DNA of 64,000 bases from Acholeplasmatales bacterium (GCA_017961685.1 JAGCWW010000020.1:47119-111118), one strand, 5' to 3'. Counted from the first letter of the stretch, positions 40,969-50,821 are shown. Translations and numbers: made by a program. The notes: generated by a model from the sequence alone, not told the origin.

Positions 40969-43900
40969 ATGCCTAAGAGAAAAGATATTAAAAAAATAAT
41001 GGTTATTGGATCTGGTCCAATTGTTATTGGTCAAGCTGCTGAATTTGACTATGCTGGTACACAAGCTTGTCTTGCTTTAAAAGAGGAAGGATATGAAGTA
41101 ATTTTAGTTAACTCAAATCCAGCAACAATTATGACAGATACAAAAATCGCTGATAAAGTATATATGGAACCACTTGATATGGAACATGTTGCTAAGATTA
41201 TTAGATATGAAAGACCTGATGGATTAATTTGTTCAATTGGTGGACAAACAGGCTTAAATCTTGGTATGAAATTATCACGCAGTGGTGTATTAGATGAATG
41301 TAGTGTAAAACTACTTGGTACAGATGCTAATGCCATAGAAAAGGCTGAAGATAGGGATTTATTTAGAAAGATGTGTTTAGAAATTAATGAACCAATCTGT
41401 AAATCAACTATCGCAACAACAGTAGATGAAGCAGTTATTGCTGCTAATGAAATAGGTTATCCTATCATCATTCGTCCAGCGTTCACTTTAGGTGGAACTG
41501 GAGGCGGATTTGCTAATAATGATGATGAACTAAGACCTCTAGTTAAAAATGCTTTAAAGTTATCACCAGTTACTCAAGTATTAGTTGAAAAGTCTATTAA
41601 AGGCTTTAAAGAAATTGAGCTAGAAGTAATGCGTGATAAAAATAATACAGCTGTAGTAGTATGTTCAATGGAAAACATTGACCCAGTTGGTATTCATACA
41701 GGAGATAGTATCGTAGTAGCTCCAGTACAAACATTAACAAATAAAGAATATCAAATGTTAAGAAATTCAGCACTTAAAATTATTAGAGCTTTAAAAATTG
41801 AAGGTGGATGTAACGTACAATTTGCTTTAGACCCATATTCATTTAATTATTATGTTATTGAAGTTAACCCTCGTGTTAGTAGATCAAGTGCTCTAGCAAG
41901 TAAAGCTTCAGGCTTCCCTATTGCAAGAGTATCCGCAAAGATTGCTGTAGGTTTAACTTTAGATGAAATTAAAATATCATCAACTGTTGCATCTTTTGAA
42001 CCTACATTAGACTATGTTGTATGTAAGTTCCCAAGATTCCCATTTGATAAATTCCAAGATGCTAATAGAAGCCTATCTACTCAAATGAAGGCTACAGGTG
42101 AAGTAATGAGTATCGGTAGAAATACAGAAGAAGCGTTACTAAAAGCTATTAGATCACTAGAAAATAAAGTAAATCATATTGAGCTAGCTAAGCTTAAAGA
42201 TTTATCAGTTAAAGAATTAGAAGATTTCATCATTAGTAATACTGATGAAAGAATCTATGCAATTGCTGAAGCATTTAGAAAGAATGTTAATATTGAAAGA
42301 ATTTATAAATTAACTCAAATTGATAGATTCTTCCTAGAAAAGATTTATAACATTGTTAAGTTAGAAAATGAAATTAAAGAAAGCAAATTAGAACCATCAA
42401 CAATTAGATATGCTAAAGAGATGGGCTTTAGTGATGCTTATTTAGCTAAGATATTTAATATGAATGAATATGAAATGTTTAGCTATAGAGTTAAGAATAA
42501 CATTATGCCAGTATATAAGATGATTGATACTTGTGCATCAGAATTTAAGGCATATGTTCCATATTTCTATTCAACATATGAACATGAAAATGAATCTATT
42601 AAATCTAATAGAAAAAAGATTGTTGTACTTGGTTCAGGACCTATCAGAATTGGTCAAGGTGTAGAGTTTGACTACACTACAGTTCATGCTATATGGGGAA
42701 TCCAAGAAGCGGGTTATGAAGCCATTATCATTAACTGCAACCCTGAAACAGTTTCAACAGACTACACTGTAAGTGATAAATTATATTTTGAACCACTTAC
42801 ATATGAAGATGTAATGAATATTATTGAACTAGAAAAGCCTGAAGGTGTAGTTGTAGCATTAGGTGGTCAAACAGCAATCAACCTTGCTGATAAACTAGAT
42901 AAAGCAGGAATTAAGATTTTTGGTTCAAGTGCTAAATCAATTGATCTAGCTGAAGATAGAGAATTATTTGAAGAAGCTATGCAAGATATCAATATTCCAA
43001 TGCCTAAGGGTTATGGTGTATATAGTGTAGAAGAAGCTTTAACTCGTGCTAAGGAAATAGGATATCCAGTATTAGTTAGACCATCATTTGTACTTGGTGG
43101 TAGAATGATGCATATCATTTATGAAGAAAAAGTATTAGAAAAGAAAGTTCAAGAAGCATTAGATTTTGATAATGAGCATCCAATTCTAATTGATAAATAC
43201 ATCTTTGGTCAAGAATGTGAAGTAGATGCTGTATGTGATGGAGAAGATGTATTCATTCCAGGTATTATGGAACACATTGAACGTACAGGTGTTCACTCAG
43301 GAGATTCTATGAGTGTATATCCTCCATATTCATTAAATGAAGCAGCACAAAAAACAATTATTGATTATACAATTAAAATTGGTTTAAAGTTAAAAATGGT
43401 TGGTTTATATAATATTCAATTTATTGTTGATAAAGACAATAAAGTTGAAATTATTGAAGTTAACCCTAGAAGTAGTAGAACAGTACCATTCATTTCTAAA
43501 TCAACAAATATTCCACTAGCAAACATTGCTACAAAAGTAATGCTAGGCGAAAAATTAAGAGATTTAGGATATATTGGTGTTGGTAAAATTAGAAAGAGAT
43601 GGTATGTAAAAACTCCTACTTTCTCATTCACAAAGATTACTGGATTAGACGTTGTATTAAGTCCAGAAATGAAATCTACAGGTGAATCTATAGGTTATGA
43701 TTATTCGCTTAATAGAGCCCTTTATAAGTCTTTAAAGGCTAGTGGAGTAAGAGTTGAAAATTATGGAACAATTCTAGCTACAATAGCTGATGTTGATAAA
43801 GAAGCAGCACTACCTTCTATTAAACGTTTCTATGATTTAGGCTTTAACATAGAAGCAACAAAAGGAACAGCAACATTCTTAAAACAACATGGTATTAAAA

Positions 43901-44145
43901 CAAGAGTAAAGAAGAAAATAAGTGAAGGTTCTGAAGAAATATTAGAGTCTATTAAGAAAGGTTATGTAACATATGTTATTAATACCCAAACTGAAGGTTT
44001 AAGCGCTAATATGGATGGAAAGATCATAAGAAGAGCGGCTATTGATAATAATGTTGCAGTATTTACTTGTTTAGATACTGTTAGAGTTTTACTAGATGTC
44101 TTAGAAGAAATCACAATGAAGGTTTCTGTAATAGATAAAGAATAG
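40969..44145 (+). CDS. carB: Carbamoyl-phosphate synthase large subunit
   Basis: 1058 aa, full length. Two homologous ATP-grasp halves are visible, each opening with a VxGSGPIxIGQ motif ([13 protein letters not shown] at about residue 8 and [13 protein letters not shown] at about 550). The C-terminal domain is the MGS-like allosteric region ([13 protein letters not shown], then [12 protein letters not shown]). Makes carbamoyl phosphate for pyrimidines and arginine. No strong terminator follows. Confidence 0.96.
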   Translation: MPKRKDIKKIMVIGSGPIVIGQAAEFDYAGTQACLALKEEGYEVILVNSNPATIMTDTKIADKVYMEPLDMEHVAKIIRYERPDGLICSIGGQTGLNLGMKLSRSGVLDECSVKLLGTDANAIEKAEDRDLFRKMCLEINEPICKSTIATTVDEAVIAANEIGYPIIIRPAFTLGGTGGGFANNDDELRPLVKNALKLSPVTQVLVEKSIKGFKEIELEVMRDKNNTAVVVCSMENIDPVGIHTGDSIVVAPVQTLTNKEYQMLRNSALKIIRALKIEGGCNVQFALDPYSFNYYVIEVNPRVSRSSALASKASGFPIARVSAKIAVGLTLDEIKISSTVASFEPTLDYVVCKFPRFPFDKFQDANRSLSTQMKATGEVMSIGRNTEEALLKAIRSLENKVNHIELAKLKDLSVKELEDFIISNTDERIYAIAEAFRKNVNIERIYKLTQIDRFFLEKIYNIVKLENEIKESKLEPSTIRYAKEMGFSDAYLAKIFNMNEYEMFSYRVKNNIMPVYKMIDTCASEFKAYVPYFYSTYEHENESIKSNRKKIVVLGSGPIRIGQGVEFDYTTVHAIWGIQEAGYEAIIINCNPETVSTDYTVSDKLYFEPLTYEDVMNIIELEKPEGVVVALGGQTAINLADKLDKAGIKIFGSSAKSIDLAEDRELFEEAMQDINIPMPKGYGVYSVEEALTRAKEIGYPVLVRPSFVLGGRMMHIIYEEKVLEKKVQEALDFDNEHPILIDKYIFGQECEVDAVCDGEDVFIPGIMEHIERTGVHSGDSMSVYPPYSLNEAAQKTIIDYTIKIGLKLKMVGLYNIQFIVDKDNKVEIIEVNPRSSRTVPFISKSTNIPLANIATKVMLGEKLRDLGYIGVGKIRKRWYVKTPTFSFTKITGLDVVLSPEMKSTGESIGYDYSLNRALYKSLKASGVRVENYGTILATIADVDKEAALPSIKRFYDLGFNIEATKGTATFLKQHGIKTRVKKKISEGSEEILESIKKGYVTYVINTQTEGLSANMDGKIIRRAAIDNNVAVFTCLDTVRVLLDVLEEITMKVSVIDKE

Positions 44146-44201
44146 TTTAAAGTATTACTTTTAATTATTATAAATATAATTAAATATGATATATAAACTA
44201 A

Positions 44202-44230
44202 TTGTTTTAAAAAATGTAAGGTGTTATAAT
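44202..44230 (+). promoter_or_regulatory. Promoter of purA
   Basis: TTGTTT (44202-44207), 17 bp, TATAAT (44225-44230). The -10 context GTTATAAT followed by a T-rich TTAT stretch recurs at the promoters at 45605 and 46100. Confidence 0.75.
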
Positions 44231-44256
44231 TTTATTTGTGAAAAGGAGGCTTTTCG

Positions 44257-45537
44257 ATGAGTACATTAGTAGTTGAAGGAAGCCAATGGGGCGACGAAGG
44301 AAAAGGAAAAATTACTGATTATTTAGCTCAAGAAGCTGATGTAGTAGTAAGAAGTCAAGGTGGAAATAACGCAGGGCATACAATTGTTATTAATAATGAA
44401 AAATTTGCCTTAAGAAGTATTCCATCAGGAATCTTTAATCCAAGAATTAAAAACATATTAGCAAATGGTATGGTTATTAATCCTAAGCAATTACTTGAAG
44501 AATTACACGGATTAGAAGCTAGAGGTATTAAAGATTATAAATTATATATCTCTAATAGAGCTCATATCGTTTTACCTTATCATGAAACACTAGATGGTGC
44601 TTATGAAGATTATAAGGGTAGTAGAAAGATTGGTACTACTAAACATGGTATTGGTCCATGCTATTCTGATAAGGCTAATAGAATTGGTATTAGAATTGGT
44701 GAATTCGTTAATGAAGAAGAATTTAAGGAATGCTTAACTAATACTTTAAGTATTAAAAACATGGAACTAAAAATGTTAGGTTTACCTGAAGTAAGTGTTG
44801 ATGAAATCTTTAACGAATATAAAGAATATGCAAAAGAAATTAGTAAGTTTGTATGTGATACATCTCTATTAATTGAAGAAGAATTAGAGAAGGGTTCAAA
44901 GATTTTATTTGAAGGTGCACAAGGTGTAATGTTATGTATTGATCATGGTACATATCCTTATGTTACATCATCATCTCCTACAGGTGCTGCAGTACCATTA
45001 AACTGCGGTATTGCGCCAAAATACATAAATAATGTATTAGGTATTTGTAAGGCTTATACAACTAGAGTTGGATCAGGTCCATTCCCTACTGAAATTGATG
45101 GTGACTTAGCAAATTATATTAGAGAACGTGGCCATGAATATGGTACAGTAACTAAACGTCCAAGACGTATTGGTTGGCTAGATTGTGTTACACTAAACTA
45201 TGCTAGAAGAGTATCAGGAATTAATTATTTATCAATAATGTTACTTGATGTTTTAACTGGACTAGATGAAATAAAGATTTGTTATGAATATGATTTAGAT
45301 GGTAAAGCACTTAATACAGTTCCAGCAACACTAAAGGAATTAGAAAAAGTTACTCCTAAATATATTACACTAAAAGGTTGGAAGGAAGATATCACTCAAG
45401 TTAAATCATTTGATGAACTTCCAGAAAACGCTAAAATCTATATTAGAAAGATTGAAGAATTAACAAAAGCAGAAGTAGCAATCTTCTCTGTTGGACCAGA
45501 TAGAAGTCAAACAATCAAATTAAAAGAATTATTCTAA
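44257..45537 (+). CDS. purA: Adenylosuccinate synthetase
   Basis: 426 aa. GTP-dependent ligation of IMP and aspartate on the way to AMP. The GTP loop GSQWGDEGKGK, the NNAGHTI block and the C-terminal SVGPDRSQTI are all present. AAAGGAGGC is the ribosome site. Followed by a terminator and then the putative type I toxin-antitoxin locus. Confidence 0.96.
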   Translation: MSTLVVEGSQWGDEGKGKITDYLAQEADVVVRSQGGNNAGHTIVINNEKFALRSIPSGIFNPRIKNILANGMVINPKQLLEELHGLEARGIKDYKLYISNRAHIVLPYHETLDGAYEDYKGSRKIGTTKHGIGPCYSDKANRIGIRIGEFVNEEEFKECLTNTLSIKNMELKMLGLPEVSVDEIFNEYKEYAKEISKFVCDTSLLIEEELEKGSKILFEGAQGVMLCIDHGTYPYVTSSSPTGAAVPLNCGIAPKYINNVLGICKAYTTRVGSGPFPTEIDGDLANYIRERGHEYGTVTKRPRRIGWLDCVTLNYARRVSGINYLSIMLLDVLTGLDEIKICYEYDLDGKALNTVPATLKELEKVTPKYITLKGWKEDITQVKSFDELPENAKIYIRKIEELTKAEVAIFSVGPDRSQTIKLKELF

Positions 45538-45546
45538 AAAATGATG

Positions 45547-45572
45547 GATAGAGATTTTCTCTATCTTTTTTT
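45547..45572 (+). terminator. Terminator of purA
   Basis: GATAGAGA (45547-45554) pairs with TCTCTATC (45558-45565), then seven T. The stem core GATAGAG/CTCTATC is reused in the next terminator at 45643-45676. Confidence 0.85.
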
Positions 45573-45581
45573 ATTAAAATG

Positions 45582-45610
45582 TTGAATTTTTATTTATGAA
45601 ATGTTATAAT
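45582..45610 (+). promoter_or_regulatory. Promoter of the convergent small RNA
   Basis: TTGAAT (45582-45587), 17-bp spacer, perfect TATAAT (45605-45610). The start point is expected near 45617, giving a transcript of about 60 nt ending at the terminator at 45676. Confidence 0.75.
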
Positions 45611-45618
45611 AATTATGT

Positions 45619-45637
45619 CAATGGTTGAATAAAGATT
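45619..45637 (+). repeat. Direct repeat, copy A
   Basis: CAATGGTTGAATAAAGATT; 18 of 19 bases match copy B at 45691-45709. Located at the 5' end of the small RNA. Confidence 0.8.
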
Positions 45638-45642
45638 AAAAG

Positions 45643-45676
45643 AAAAAAGATAGAGTTGGTGTCTCTATCTTTTTTT
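45643..45676. terminator. Bidirectional terminator shared by small RNA and toxin transcript
   Basis: AAAAAAGATAGAG (45643-45655) is perfectly complementary to CTCTATCTTTTTT (45663-45675), a 13-bp stem with 7-nt loop; T-runs exist on both strands. Confidence 0.85.
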
Positions 45677-45690
45677 GCTGTTGTTGGCGC

Positions 45691-45709
45691 CAATGGTTTA
45701 ATAAAGATT
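45691..45709 (+). repeat. Direct repeat, copy B
   Basis: CAATGGTTTAATAAAGATT, one mismatch to copy A. In the minus-strand toxin message it appears as its complement in the 3' untranslated region. It is preceded by the palindrome TTGGCGCCAA and followed by a small hairpin TTGCC/GGCAA. Confidence 0.8.
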
Positions 45710-45743
45710 TGCCTTATTTGGCAACTAGATTTTCAATAATAAG

Positions 45744-45815
45744 CTACCGTTTAGTATTGTTATCTAGCATCATTATAACTACTAAAGCTATAATGAGGAT
45801 TACTAGGTAATCCAT
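45744..45815 (-). CDS. Putative type I toxin: 23-residue hydrophobic peptide
   Basis: Reads MDYLVILIIALVV, then IMMLDNNTKR: one membrane-spanning stretch of about 15 hydrophobic residues followed by a polar, basic tail, the layout of Fst/Ldr-type pore-forming toxins. A full AGGAGG (45820-45825) lies four bases upstream of the ATG. It is preceded by a 12-codon ORF whose TAG stop overlaps that AGGAGG. The message ends at the bidirectional terminator shared with the small RNA. It is too short for usual gene calling. No sequence family match is claimed. Confidence 0.6.
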   Translation of the reverse strand: MDYLVILIIALVVIMMLDNNTKR

Positions 45816-45823
45816 AAGGCCTC

Positions 45824-45862
45824 CTATGTTTTCTCCATTGCCGCCTCTAAATGATTTCTCAT
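45824..45862 (-). CDS. Twelve-residue leader peptide coupled to the toxin ORF
   Basis: MRNHLEAAMEKT with GGAGG (45870-45874) seven bases upstream. Its stop codon TAG is the first part of the toxin's TAGGAGG, so ribosomes ending here could control toxin initiation, as Mok does for Hok. GGTATACC, a self-complementary octamer, overlaps its ribosome site and may limit access. Confidence 0.45.
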   Translation of the reverse strand: MRNHLEAAMEKT

Positions 45863-45893
45863 TGGTATACCTCCACAGCATAAAAATTTTATC

Positions 45894-45921
45894 ATTATAA
45901 AAGAAAAGAAACAAATTTAAA
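45894..45921 (-). promoter_or_regulatory. Probable promoter of the toxin transcript
   Basis: Minus strand TATAAT (45894-45899) with a weak TTTAAA (45916-45921) at 16-bp spacing. An alternative TTGACA (45961-45966) with GATAAA (45939-45944) lies further upstream. Bases 45923-46076 hold no ORF that I can support. Confidence 0.45.
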
Positions 45922-46076
45922 TGGCTAAAACAAGCCTTTTTATCAATTTTTAGAATAGCTTGTCAATAAATGATATTATGTATTCTTTTTTTATAAAAAA
46001 TTGAATGATTTTCAAAAAAATTATGCACCTTATTTTTTTGCTTTTTTCTTGAAAGCGTATTATTCTTTAAAATATA

Positions 46077-46105
46077 TTGTATTTTAAATAGTAGAATGTT
46101 ATAAT
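46077..46105 (+). promoter_or_regulatory. Promoter of purC-purB
   Basis: TTGTAT (46077-46082), 17 bp, TATAAT (46100-46105). Confidence 0.75.
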
Positions 46106-46145
46106 TTTTATGTGTTAAATATTGCATTATATAGGAGGGTTTTAT

Positions 46146-47021
46146 ATGGATAATGTAAAGTTACTTTATGAAGGAAAAGTAAGAGAAGTATATGATAATG
46201 ATAATTCAATCATTATGGTAGCAACAGATAGAATCTCAGCATTCGATGTTATTCTAAAAAACAAGATTTACAATAAAGGTAGAGTATTAAACCAAATGTC
46301 AAAGTTCTGGTTTGATTTAACAAAGGATATTATACCTAATCATATGATCACAACTGATGTAAATGAAATGCCTGAATTCTTCCATACAGATGAATTTAAA
46401 GGAAGAAGTATGATGTGTAAAAAGCTAACAATGCTTCCAATTGAATGTATTGTTAGAGGCTATATCACAGGTTCTGGTTGGGCTAGTTATAAAGAAAATG
46501 GTAAGGTTTGTGGTATTAAACTTCCTGAAGGATTAAAGGAATCTGATAAACTTCCTGAACCAATTTATACTCCATCAACTAAAGCTGAAGTAGGTTTACA
46601 TGATGAAAATATAAGCTTCGAACAATCTATAGATGTACTTGAAAAGAAATTCCCAGGACATGGTTTAGAATATGCAACAGCTCTAAGAGATAAGACAATT
46701 GCACTATACAAGAAATGTGCTGATTATGCCTTAGAGAGGGGAATTATTATTGCTGATACAAAGTTTGAATTTGGTCTAGATGAAAATGGAGTTATCGTAT
46801 TAGGTGATGAAATGCTTACACCAGACTCATCAAGATTCTGGCCACTTGAAGGATATGAACCAGGACATGGTCAACCTTCATTTGATAAACAATTTGTACG
46901 TGATTGGTTAAAGGCAAATCCTAAGTCTGATTATAATCTTCCAGATGATGTTATTTTAAAGACTATTAATAAATATTATGAAGCATATAATCTTTTAACT
47001 GGAAAAGAAATAGAAGACTAG
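46146..47021 (+). CDS. purC: Phosphoribosylaminoimidazole-succinocarboxamide synthase
   Basis: 291 aa from ATG 46146, which has AGGAGGG (46133-46139); the ATG at 46122 has none. SAICAR synthetase motifs: [33 protein letters not shown], and [10 protein letters not shown] with [13 protein letters not shown]. It is the longer (about 300 aa) form of the enzyme. Eleven bases before purB. Confidence 0.95.
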   Translation: MDNVKLLYEGKVREVYDNDNSIIMVATDRISAFDVILKNKIYNKGRVLNQMSKFWFDLTKDIIPNHMITTDVNEMPEFFHTDEFKGRSMMCKKLTMLPIECIVRGYITGSGWASYKENGKVCGIKLPEGLKESDKLPEPIYTPSTKAEVGLHDENISFEQSIDVLEKKFPGHGLEYATALRDKTIALYKKCADYALERGIIIADTKFEFGLDENGVIVLGDEMLTPDSSRFWPLEGYEPGHGQPSFDKQFVRDWLKANPKSDYNLPDDVILKTINKYYEAYNLLTGKEIED

Positions 47022-47031
47022 GAGGCCCAAA

Positions 47032-48330
47032 ATGATTGAAAGATACTCAAGAGAAAAAATGCGTAAAGTATGGACTGAAGAAAACAAATTCAATGCATAC
47101 TTAAAAGTAGAAATATTATCTGATAGAGCTTGGAGTGAACTTGGTGTTATTCCAAAAGAAGATGTTGATAAGATTGAAGCAAATGCTAAATTTGATATTA
47201 AAAGAATTTCAGAAATTGAACTTCAAACTAAGCATGATGTTGTAGCATTTACTAGATGTGTAAGTGAATCTCTAGGTGAAGAAAGAAAATGGGTACACTA
47301 TGGATTAACTTCAACAGATGTAGTTGATACAGCTAATGGTTATTTAATCAAACAAGCAAATGATATTTTATATGAAGATATCATAAACTTCATGGAAGTA
47401 TTAGAAAAGCAAGCATTAAGATTTAAGACAACTCCATGTATTGGTAGAACTCATGGTATTCACGCTGATATTACTTCATTTGGTTTAAAATGGGTTTTAT
47501 GGCATGAAGAAATGAAGAGAAACTTAGAAAGATTTAATGCAGCTAGAGCGAACGTAGAATGCGGTAAGATGAGCGGAGCTGTTGGTAACTTCGCAAACAT
47601 TCCACCATTCATTCAAGATTATGTTTGCGAACATCTAGGAATTAATTCTGCTAATGTTTCAACACAAGTTCTACAAAGAGATAGACATGCATATTATATG
47701 GCAACTCTAGCTTGTATTGCTGCAAGCCTAGAACAAATGGCTTTTGAAATAAGAAATCTTCAAAGAACTGAAGTTCATGAACTTGAAGAAGCATTTACTA
47801 AAGGTCAAAAAGGAAGTAGCGCAATGCCTCATAAGAGAAATCCTATTTCATCAGAAAACATTTGCGGATGCGCAAGAGTTATGAGAGGCTATATGTTAAC
47901 ATTCTATGAAAATGTTGCTTTATGGCATGAAAGAGATATCTCTCACTCAGCTACAGAAAGAATCATTTTACCAGATGCTACTGAATTACTTGACTATATG
48001 TTAAATAGATTCAAAGGCATTTTAGAAAATGTTGTTGTATATCCTGAAGTAATGATCGAAAACATTTATAAAACAAGTGGAGTAATCTTTGCTCAAAGAG
48101 TAATGAATGCTTTAATTGAAAAAGGTTTAGTTAGAGAAGAAGCATACGATACAGTTCAACCTATCGCTATGACTGCTTATAACGAAAGAAAAGATTATAA
48201 AACATTACTATCACAAAATGAAAAAGTTATGTCTATTCTATCAAAAGAAGAATTAGATAATTGCTTCACATTAGATTATTATTTCAAGAATGTAGATTTC
48301 ATCTACGATAGATGTAAAATTGGAAAATAA
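47032..48330 (+). CDS. purB: Adenylosuccinate lyase
   Basis: 432 aa. Fumarase/aspartase superfamily; cleaves SAICAR and adenylosuccinate, so it links the products of purC and purA. Signature loop [11 protein letters not shown] is present, with the TKHDVVAF and [11 protein letters not shown] blocks. AGGAGGC is the ribosome site. A 7-bp terminator (48329-48348) begins in the stop codon. Confidence 0.95.
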   Translation: MIERYSREKMRKVWTEENKFNAYLKVEILSDRAWSELGVIPKEDVDKIEANAKFDIKRISEIELQTKHDVVAFTRCVSESLGEERKWVHYGLTSTDVVDTANGYLIKQANDILYEDIINFMEVLEKQALRFKTTPCIGRTHGIHADITSFGLKWVLWHEEMKRNLERFNAARANVECGKMSGAVGNFANIPPFIQDYVCEHLGINSANVSTQVLQRDRHAYYMATLACIAASLEQMAFEIRNLQRTEVHELEEAFTKGQKGSSAMPHKRNPISSENICGCARVMRGYMLTFYENVALWHERDISHSATERIILPDATELLDYMLNRFKGILENVVVYPEVMIENIYKTSGVIFAQRVMNALIEKGLVREEAYDTVQPIAMTAYNERKDYKTLLSQNEKVMSILSKEELDNCFTLDYYFKNVDFIYDRCKIGK

Positions 48331-48348
48331 GGGCTATTAGCCCTTTTT
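48329..48348 (+). terminator. Terminator of purC-purB
   Basis: AAGGGCT (48329-48335) pairs with AGCCCTT (48339-48345), loop ATT, followed by T-rich sequence. Confidence 0.75.
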
Positions 48349-48372
48349 CTTTTATAAATATATTAATAGAAT

Positions 48373-48398
48373 AAAAAAAGGCTTTTTTAAGCCTTTTT
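48373..48398. terminator. Bidirectional terminator between purB and cysK
   Basis: AAAAAGGCTT (48375-48384) pairs with AAGCCTTTTT (48389-48398), loop TTTT. Serves the minus-strand metY-cysK operon and backs up the purB terminator. Confidence 0.85.
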
Positions 48399-48399
48399 A

Positions 48400-49332
48400 T
48401 TAATCTTGGAATAATGGAGTTGATAAGTATCTATCACCTGTATCAGGTAGAATTACTACAATGTTTTTACCCTTATTTTCAGGACGCTTTGCAAGTAAAG
48501 TTGCAGCATATATTGCAGCACCTGCAGAGATACCTACAAGTAATCCATCTGTTCTAGCAATTGTTTTACCTGTTACAAATGCATCTTCATTTTCAACATC
48601 TATAATTTCATCATATACTTTAGTATCTAGTGTATCAGGAACAAATCCAGCACCAATACCTTGAATCTTATGTGGACCTGGATGACCTTCAGTTAATACT
48701 GGAGAACCCTTAGGTTCAACACCAACAACTTTTACGTTTGGATTCTTTTCTTTTAAGTATTTACCTGCACCTGAGATTGTACCACCTGTGCCAATACCAG
48801 CTACAAAGATATCTACTTTACCATCAAGTGCACTATATATTTCAGGACCTGTTGTATCATAATGGGCTTTAGGGTTTGCTGGGTTTACGAATTGTCCAGC
48901 AATGATAGAATCTTTAATTTGTTCATGAAGTTCATTTGCTTTAGCAATTGCACCCTTCATACCTTGAGATCCATCAGTTAAAACTAATTCAGCACCATAT
49001 GCTTTAATTAAGTTTCTTCTTTCAATACTCATTGTTTCAGGTAGTGTGATAATTAATCTATAACCTTTAGAAGCAGCAATAGCAGCAAGACCGATACCAG
49101 TATTACCACTAGTTGGTTCAATGATAGTAGAACCTTTCTTTAGTAATCCTTTTGCTTCATAATCTTCAATTATAGCTTTAGCAATTCTATCTTTTACACT
49201 TCCTGCTGGATTAAAATATTCAACCTTAGCAATGATGTTTGCCTCTAACTTATTATTTTCAATATAATTTGAAAGTCTAAGTAGTGGAGTGTTTCCAACT
49301 AATTCTGTAATATTGTTATAAATCTTGCTCAT
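48400..49332 (-). CDS. cysK: Cysteine synthase (O-acetylserine sulfhydrylase)
   Basis: 310 aa. PLP enzyme making cysteine from O-acetylserine and sulfide. The Schiff-base Lys is in NPAGSVKDRIA, the substrate loop is PTSGNTGIGLA, and the phosphate-binding loop is GTGGTISGAG. It is one of three paralogues in this window and the most canonical. Lies 11 bases after metY in the same operon. Confidence 0.93.
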   Translation of the reverse strand: MSKIYNNITELVGNTPLLRLSNYIENNKLEANIIAKVEYFNPAGSVKDRIAKAIIEDYEAKGLLKKGSTIIEPTSGNTGIGLAAIAASKGYRLIITLPETMSIERRNLIKAYGAELVLTDGSQGMKGAIAKANELHEQIKDSIIAGQFVNPANPKAHYDTTGPEIYSALDGKVDIFVAGIGTGGTISGAGKYLKEKNPNVKVVGVEPKGSPVLTEGHPGPHKIQGIGAGFVPDTLDTKVYDEIIDVENEDAFVTGKTIARTDGLLVGISAGAAIYAATLLAKRPENKGKNIVVILPDTGDRYLSTPLFQD

Positions 49333-49343
49333 AAAAGTTCCTC

Positions 49344-50636
49344 CTAATTAAAAGTCTTTTTAAATGCGATTTCTAAATCTTCAATGATATCATCAATATG
49401 TTCTGTACCTATTGAAAGTCTAATTGTATTTTTATAAATTCCAACTTGTGCTAATTCTTCATCTGAAAGTTGTGAGTGAGTAGTAGAAGCTGGATGAATA
49501 ACTAATGATTTAACATCCGCAACATTTGCTAATAGACTGAATAATTCTAAGTTATCAATAAATTGTTTAGCTTTTTCTTCAGATCCGTCAATTTCAAATG
49601 TGAAGATTGTTCCTCCACCGTTTGGGAAGTATTTCTTATATAATGCTTGTTGCCTCTTATCAGTTGTAACAGCTGGATGATTTACTTTAGCAACATGCTT
49701 ATTTTTATTTAGGTATTCAACTACCTTTAAAGCGTTAGAAGTATGTCTTTCAACTCTTAAAGATAAAGTTTCAAGTCCTTGTAATGCGATGAATGCATTA
49801 ACTGGTGAAATAGCAGCACCTGTATCACGAAGTAAGATTGCTCTTATATAGATGATATAAGCTAAACTTCCTACTGCCTTAGTAAATGATATTCCATGGT
49901 AACTATCATTTGGTTCGACTAAGTGTGGGAATTTACCACTTGCTTCATAATCAAATTTACCACCATCTACAATTATACCACCAAGTCCAGTTCCATGTCC
50001 AATAATAAACTTAGTAGCTGAATGAACTACAATGTCAGCTCCATGTTCAATTGGTCTAACAAGGAAAGGTGATGCAAATGTATTATCTACAACTAGTGGT
50101 ATTTTATTTTCATGTGCTACTTTAGCAATAGTTTCAATATCTATTACATCACTATTTGGATTTCCTAAAGTTTCAATGAAAATTAATTTTGTATTATCTT
50201 TAACTGCTTTTCTAAAGTTTTCTGGATCGCTTGGATCTACGAAAGTAGTACTAATATTAAAATCTTTTAATGTATGTTCAAATAAATTGTATGTTCCACC
50301 ATAAATATTATTTGCAGAAACAATATTATCTCCTGCCTTAGCTAAAGCGATAACAGCATAATATATTGCTGATGCTCCACTTGCAGTTGCTAATGCTCCA
50401 ACGCCACCTTCAAGTGCAGCAACTCTTTGTTCAAATACATCTTGTGTTGGGTTTGTAAGTCTACCATAGATGTTTCCTGAATCTCTAAGTCCGAATCTAT
50501 CTTCCGCATGTTTTGAATTGTTGAAAACGTAAGAAGATGTTAAATAAATTGGTACAGCTCTTGCTCCAGTAGCTGAATCTGGTTTTTCTTGTCCTACATG
50601 TAATTGTAATGTTTCAAATTTATAATTTCTACTCAT
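49344..50636 (-). CDS. metY: O-acetylhomoserine sulfhydrylase
   Basis: 430 aa. The N-terminus FETLQLHVGQEKPDSATGARAVP split across the Cys/Met PLP fold, YGRLTNPTQDVFE and the PLP Lys in VHSATKFIIGHGTGLGG match MetY. Assimilates sulfide into homocysteine (some relatives use acetylserine). Its ATG overlaps the stop of a 32-codon Cys-rich ORF (ATGA), so its translation may depend on that ORF. AGGAGG lies within the end of the small ORF. Confidence 0.93.
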   Translation of the reverse strand: MSRNYKFETLQLHVGQEKPDSATGARAVPIYLTSSYVFNNSKHAEDRFGLRDSGNIYGRLTNPTQDVFEQRVAALEGGVGALATASGASAIYYAVIALAKAGDNIVSANNIYGGTYNLFEHTLKDFNISTTFVDPSDPENFRKAVKDNTKLIFIETLGNPNSDVIDIETIAKVAHENKIPLVVDNTFASPFLVRPIEHGADIVVHSATKFIIGHGTGLGGIIVDGGKFDYEASGKFPHLVEPNDSYHGISFTKAVGSLAYIIYIRAILLRDTGAAISPVNAFIALQGLETLSLRVERHTSNALKVVEYLNKNKHVAKVNHPAVTTDKRQQALYKKYFPNGGGTIFTFEIDGSEEKAKQFIDNLELFSLLANVADVKSLVIHPASTTHSQLSDEELAQVGIYKNTIRLSIGTEHIDDIIEDLEIAFKKTFN

Positions 50637-50731
50637 TTTAATTTTCCTCCTAATATTTGATTATAATTTTGATTGTTTGTTGTTTTGTTGATTTTACACA
50701 TGTCACACATGTCGCTACAGTCGCTACTCAT
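50633..50731 (-). CDS. Cys-rich leader peptide upstream of metY
   Basis: 32 codons starting MSSDCSDMCDMCK and continuing with Asn/Thr-rich sequence to LGGKLK. GAGGCG sits just upstream of its ATG. The stop overlaps the metY ATG, and the metY ribosome site lies in its final codons. Three Cys in the first 12 residues and a similar leader (MSSDCCMC) ahead of the SsuA-like gene suggest that translation of these Cys codons senses cysteine supply. Polycysteine attenuator ORFs are known in mycobacteria; the link here is inferred. Confidence 0.6.
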   Translation of the reverse strand: MSSDCSDMCDMCKINKTTNNQNYNQILGGKLK

Positions 50732-50750
50732 ACAATCGCCTCTTTTCTTA

Positions 50751-50773
50751 CTTTTCCTAGTATTTCTCTAGGA
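50751..50773. promoter_or_regulatory. Second, imperfect sulfur-block operator in the metY leader
   Basis: CTTTTCCTA (50751-50759), nine-base spacer, TAGGA (50769-50773). Same spacing as the perfect operator next to it, but lying downstream of the start point. Confidence 0.5.
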
Positions 50774-50783
50774 TTACACCTAT

Positions 50784-50821
50784 ATCATAACACTCTTTTC
50801 CTAGTATGTCAATAGGAAAAG
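50784..50821 (-). promoter_or_regulatory. metY promoter with overlapping operator
   Basis: Minus strand TTGACA (50807-50812), 17 bp, TATGAT (50784-50789). The -35 lies in the spacer of a perfect inverted repeat CTTTTCCTA (50795-50803) / TAGGAAAAG (50813-50821). A bound protein would block polymerase, so this is probably a repressor site for a sulfur regulator. Confidence 0.75.

Larger units (their letters stand above)
45617..45676 (+). ncRNA. Putative antitoxin small RNA (RNA II-like)
   Basis: A promoter at 45582-45610 and a bidirectional terminator define an RNA of about 60 nt without an ORF. Its 5' part is the direct repeat CAATGGTTGAATAAAGATT, whose near-identical copy on the other side of the terminator is transcribed in antisense in the toxin mRNA. 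The small RNA can thus pair with the toxin message both at the shared terminator and at the repeat. This is the arrangement of the par/Fst locus of pAD1. Confidence 0.6.

Noticed and set aside
45923..45941. Small plus-strand terminator GGCT-AAAACA-AGCC-TTTTT
   Set aside because: Only four base pairs, no gene upstream on that strand that needs it; probably chance in AT-rich sequence.
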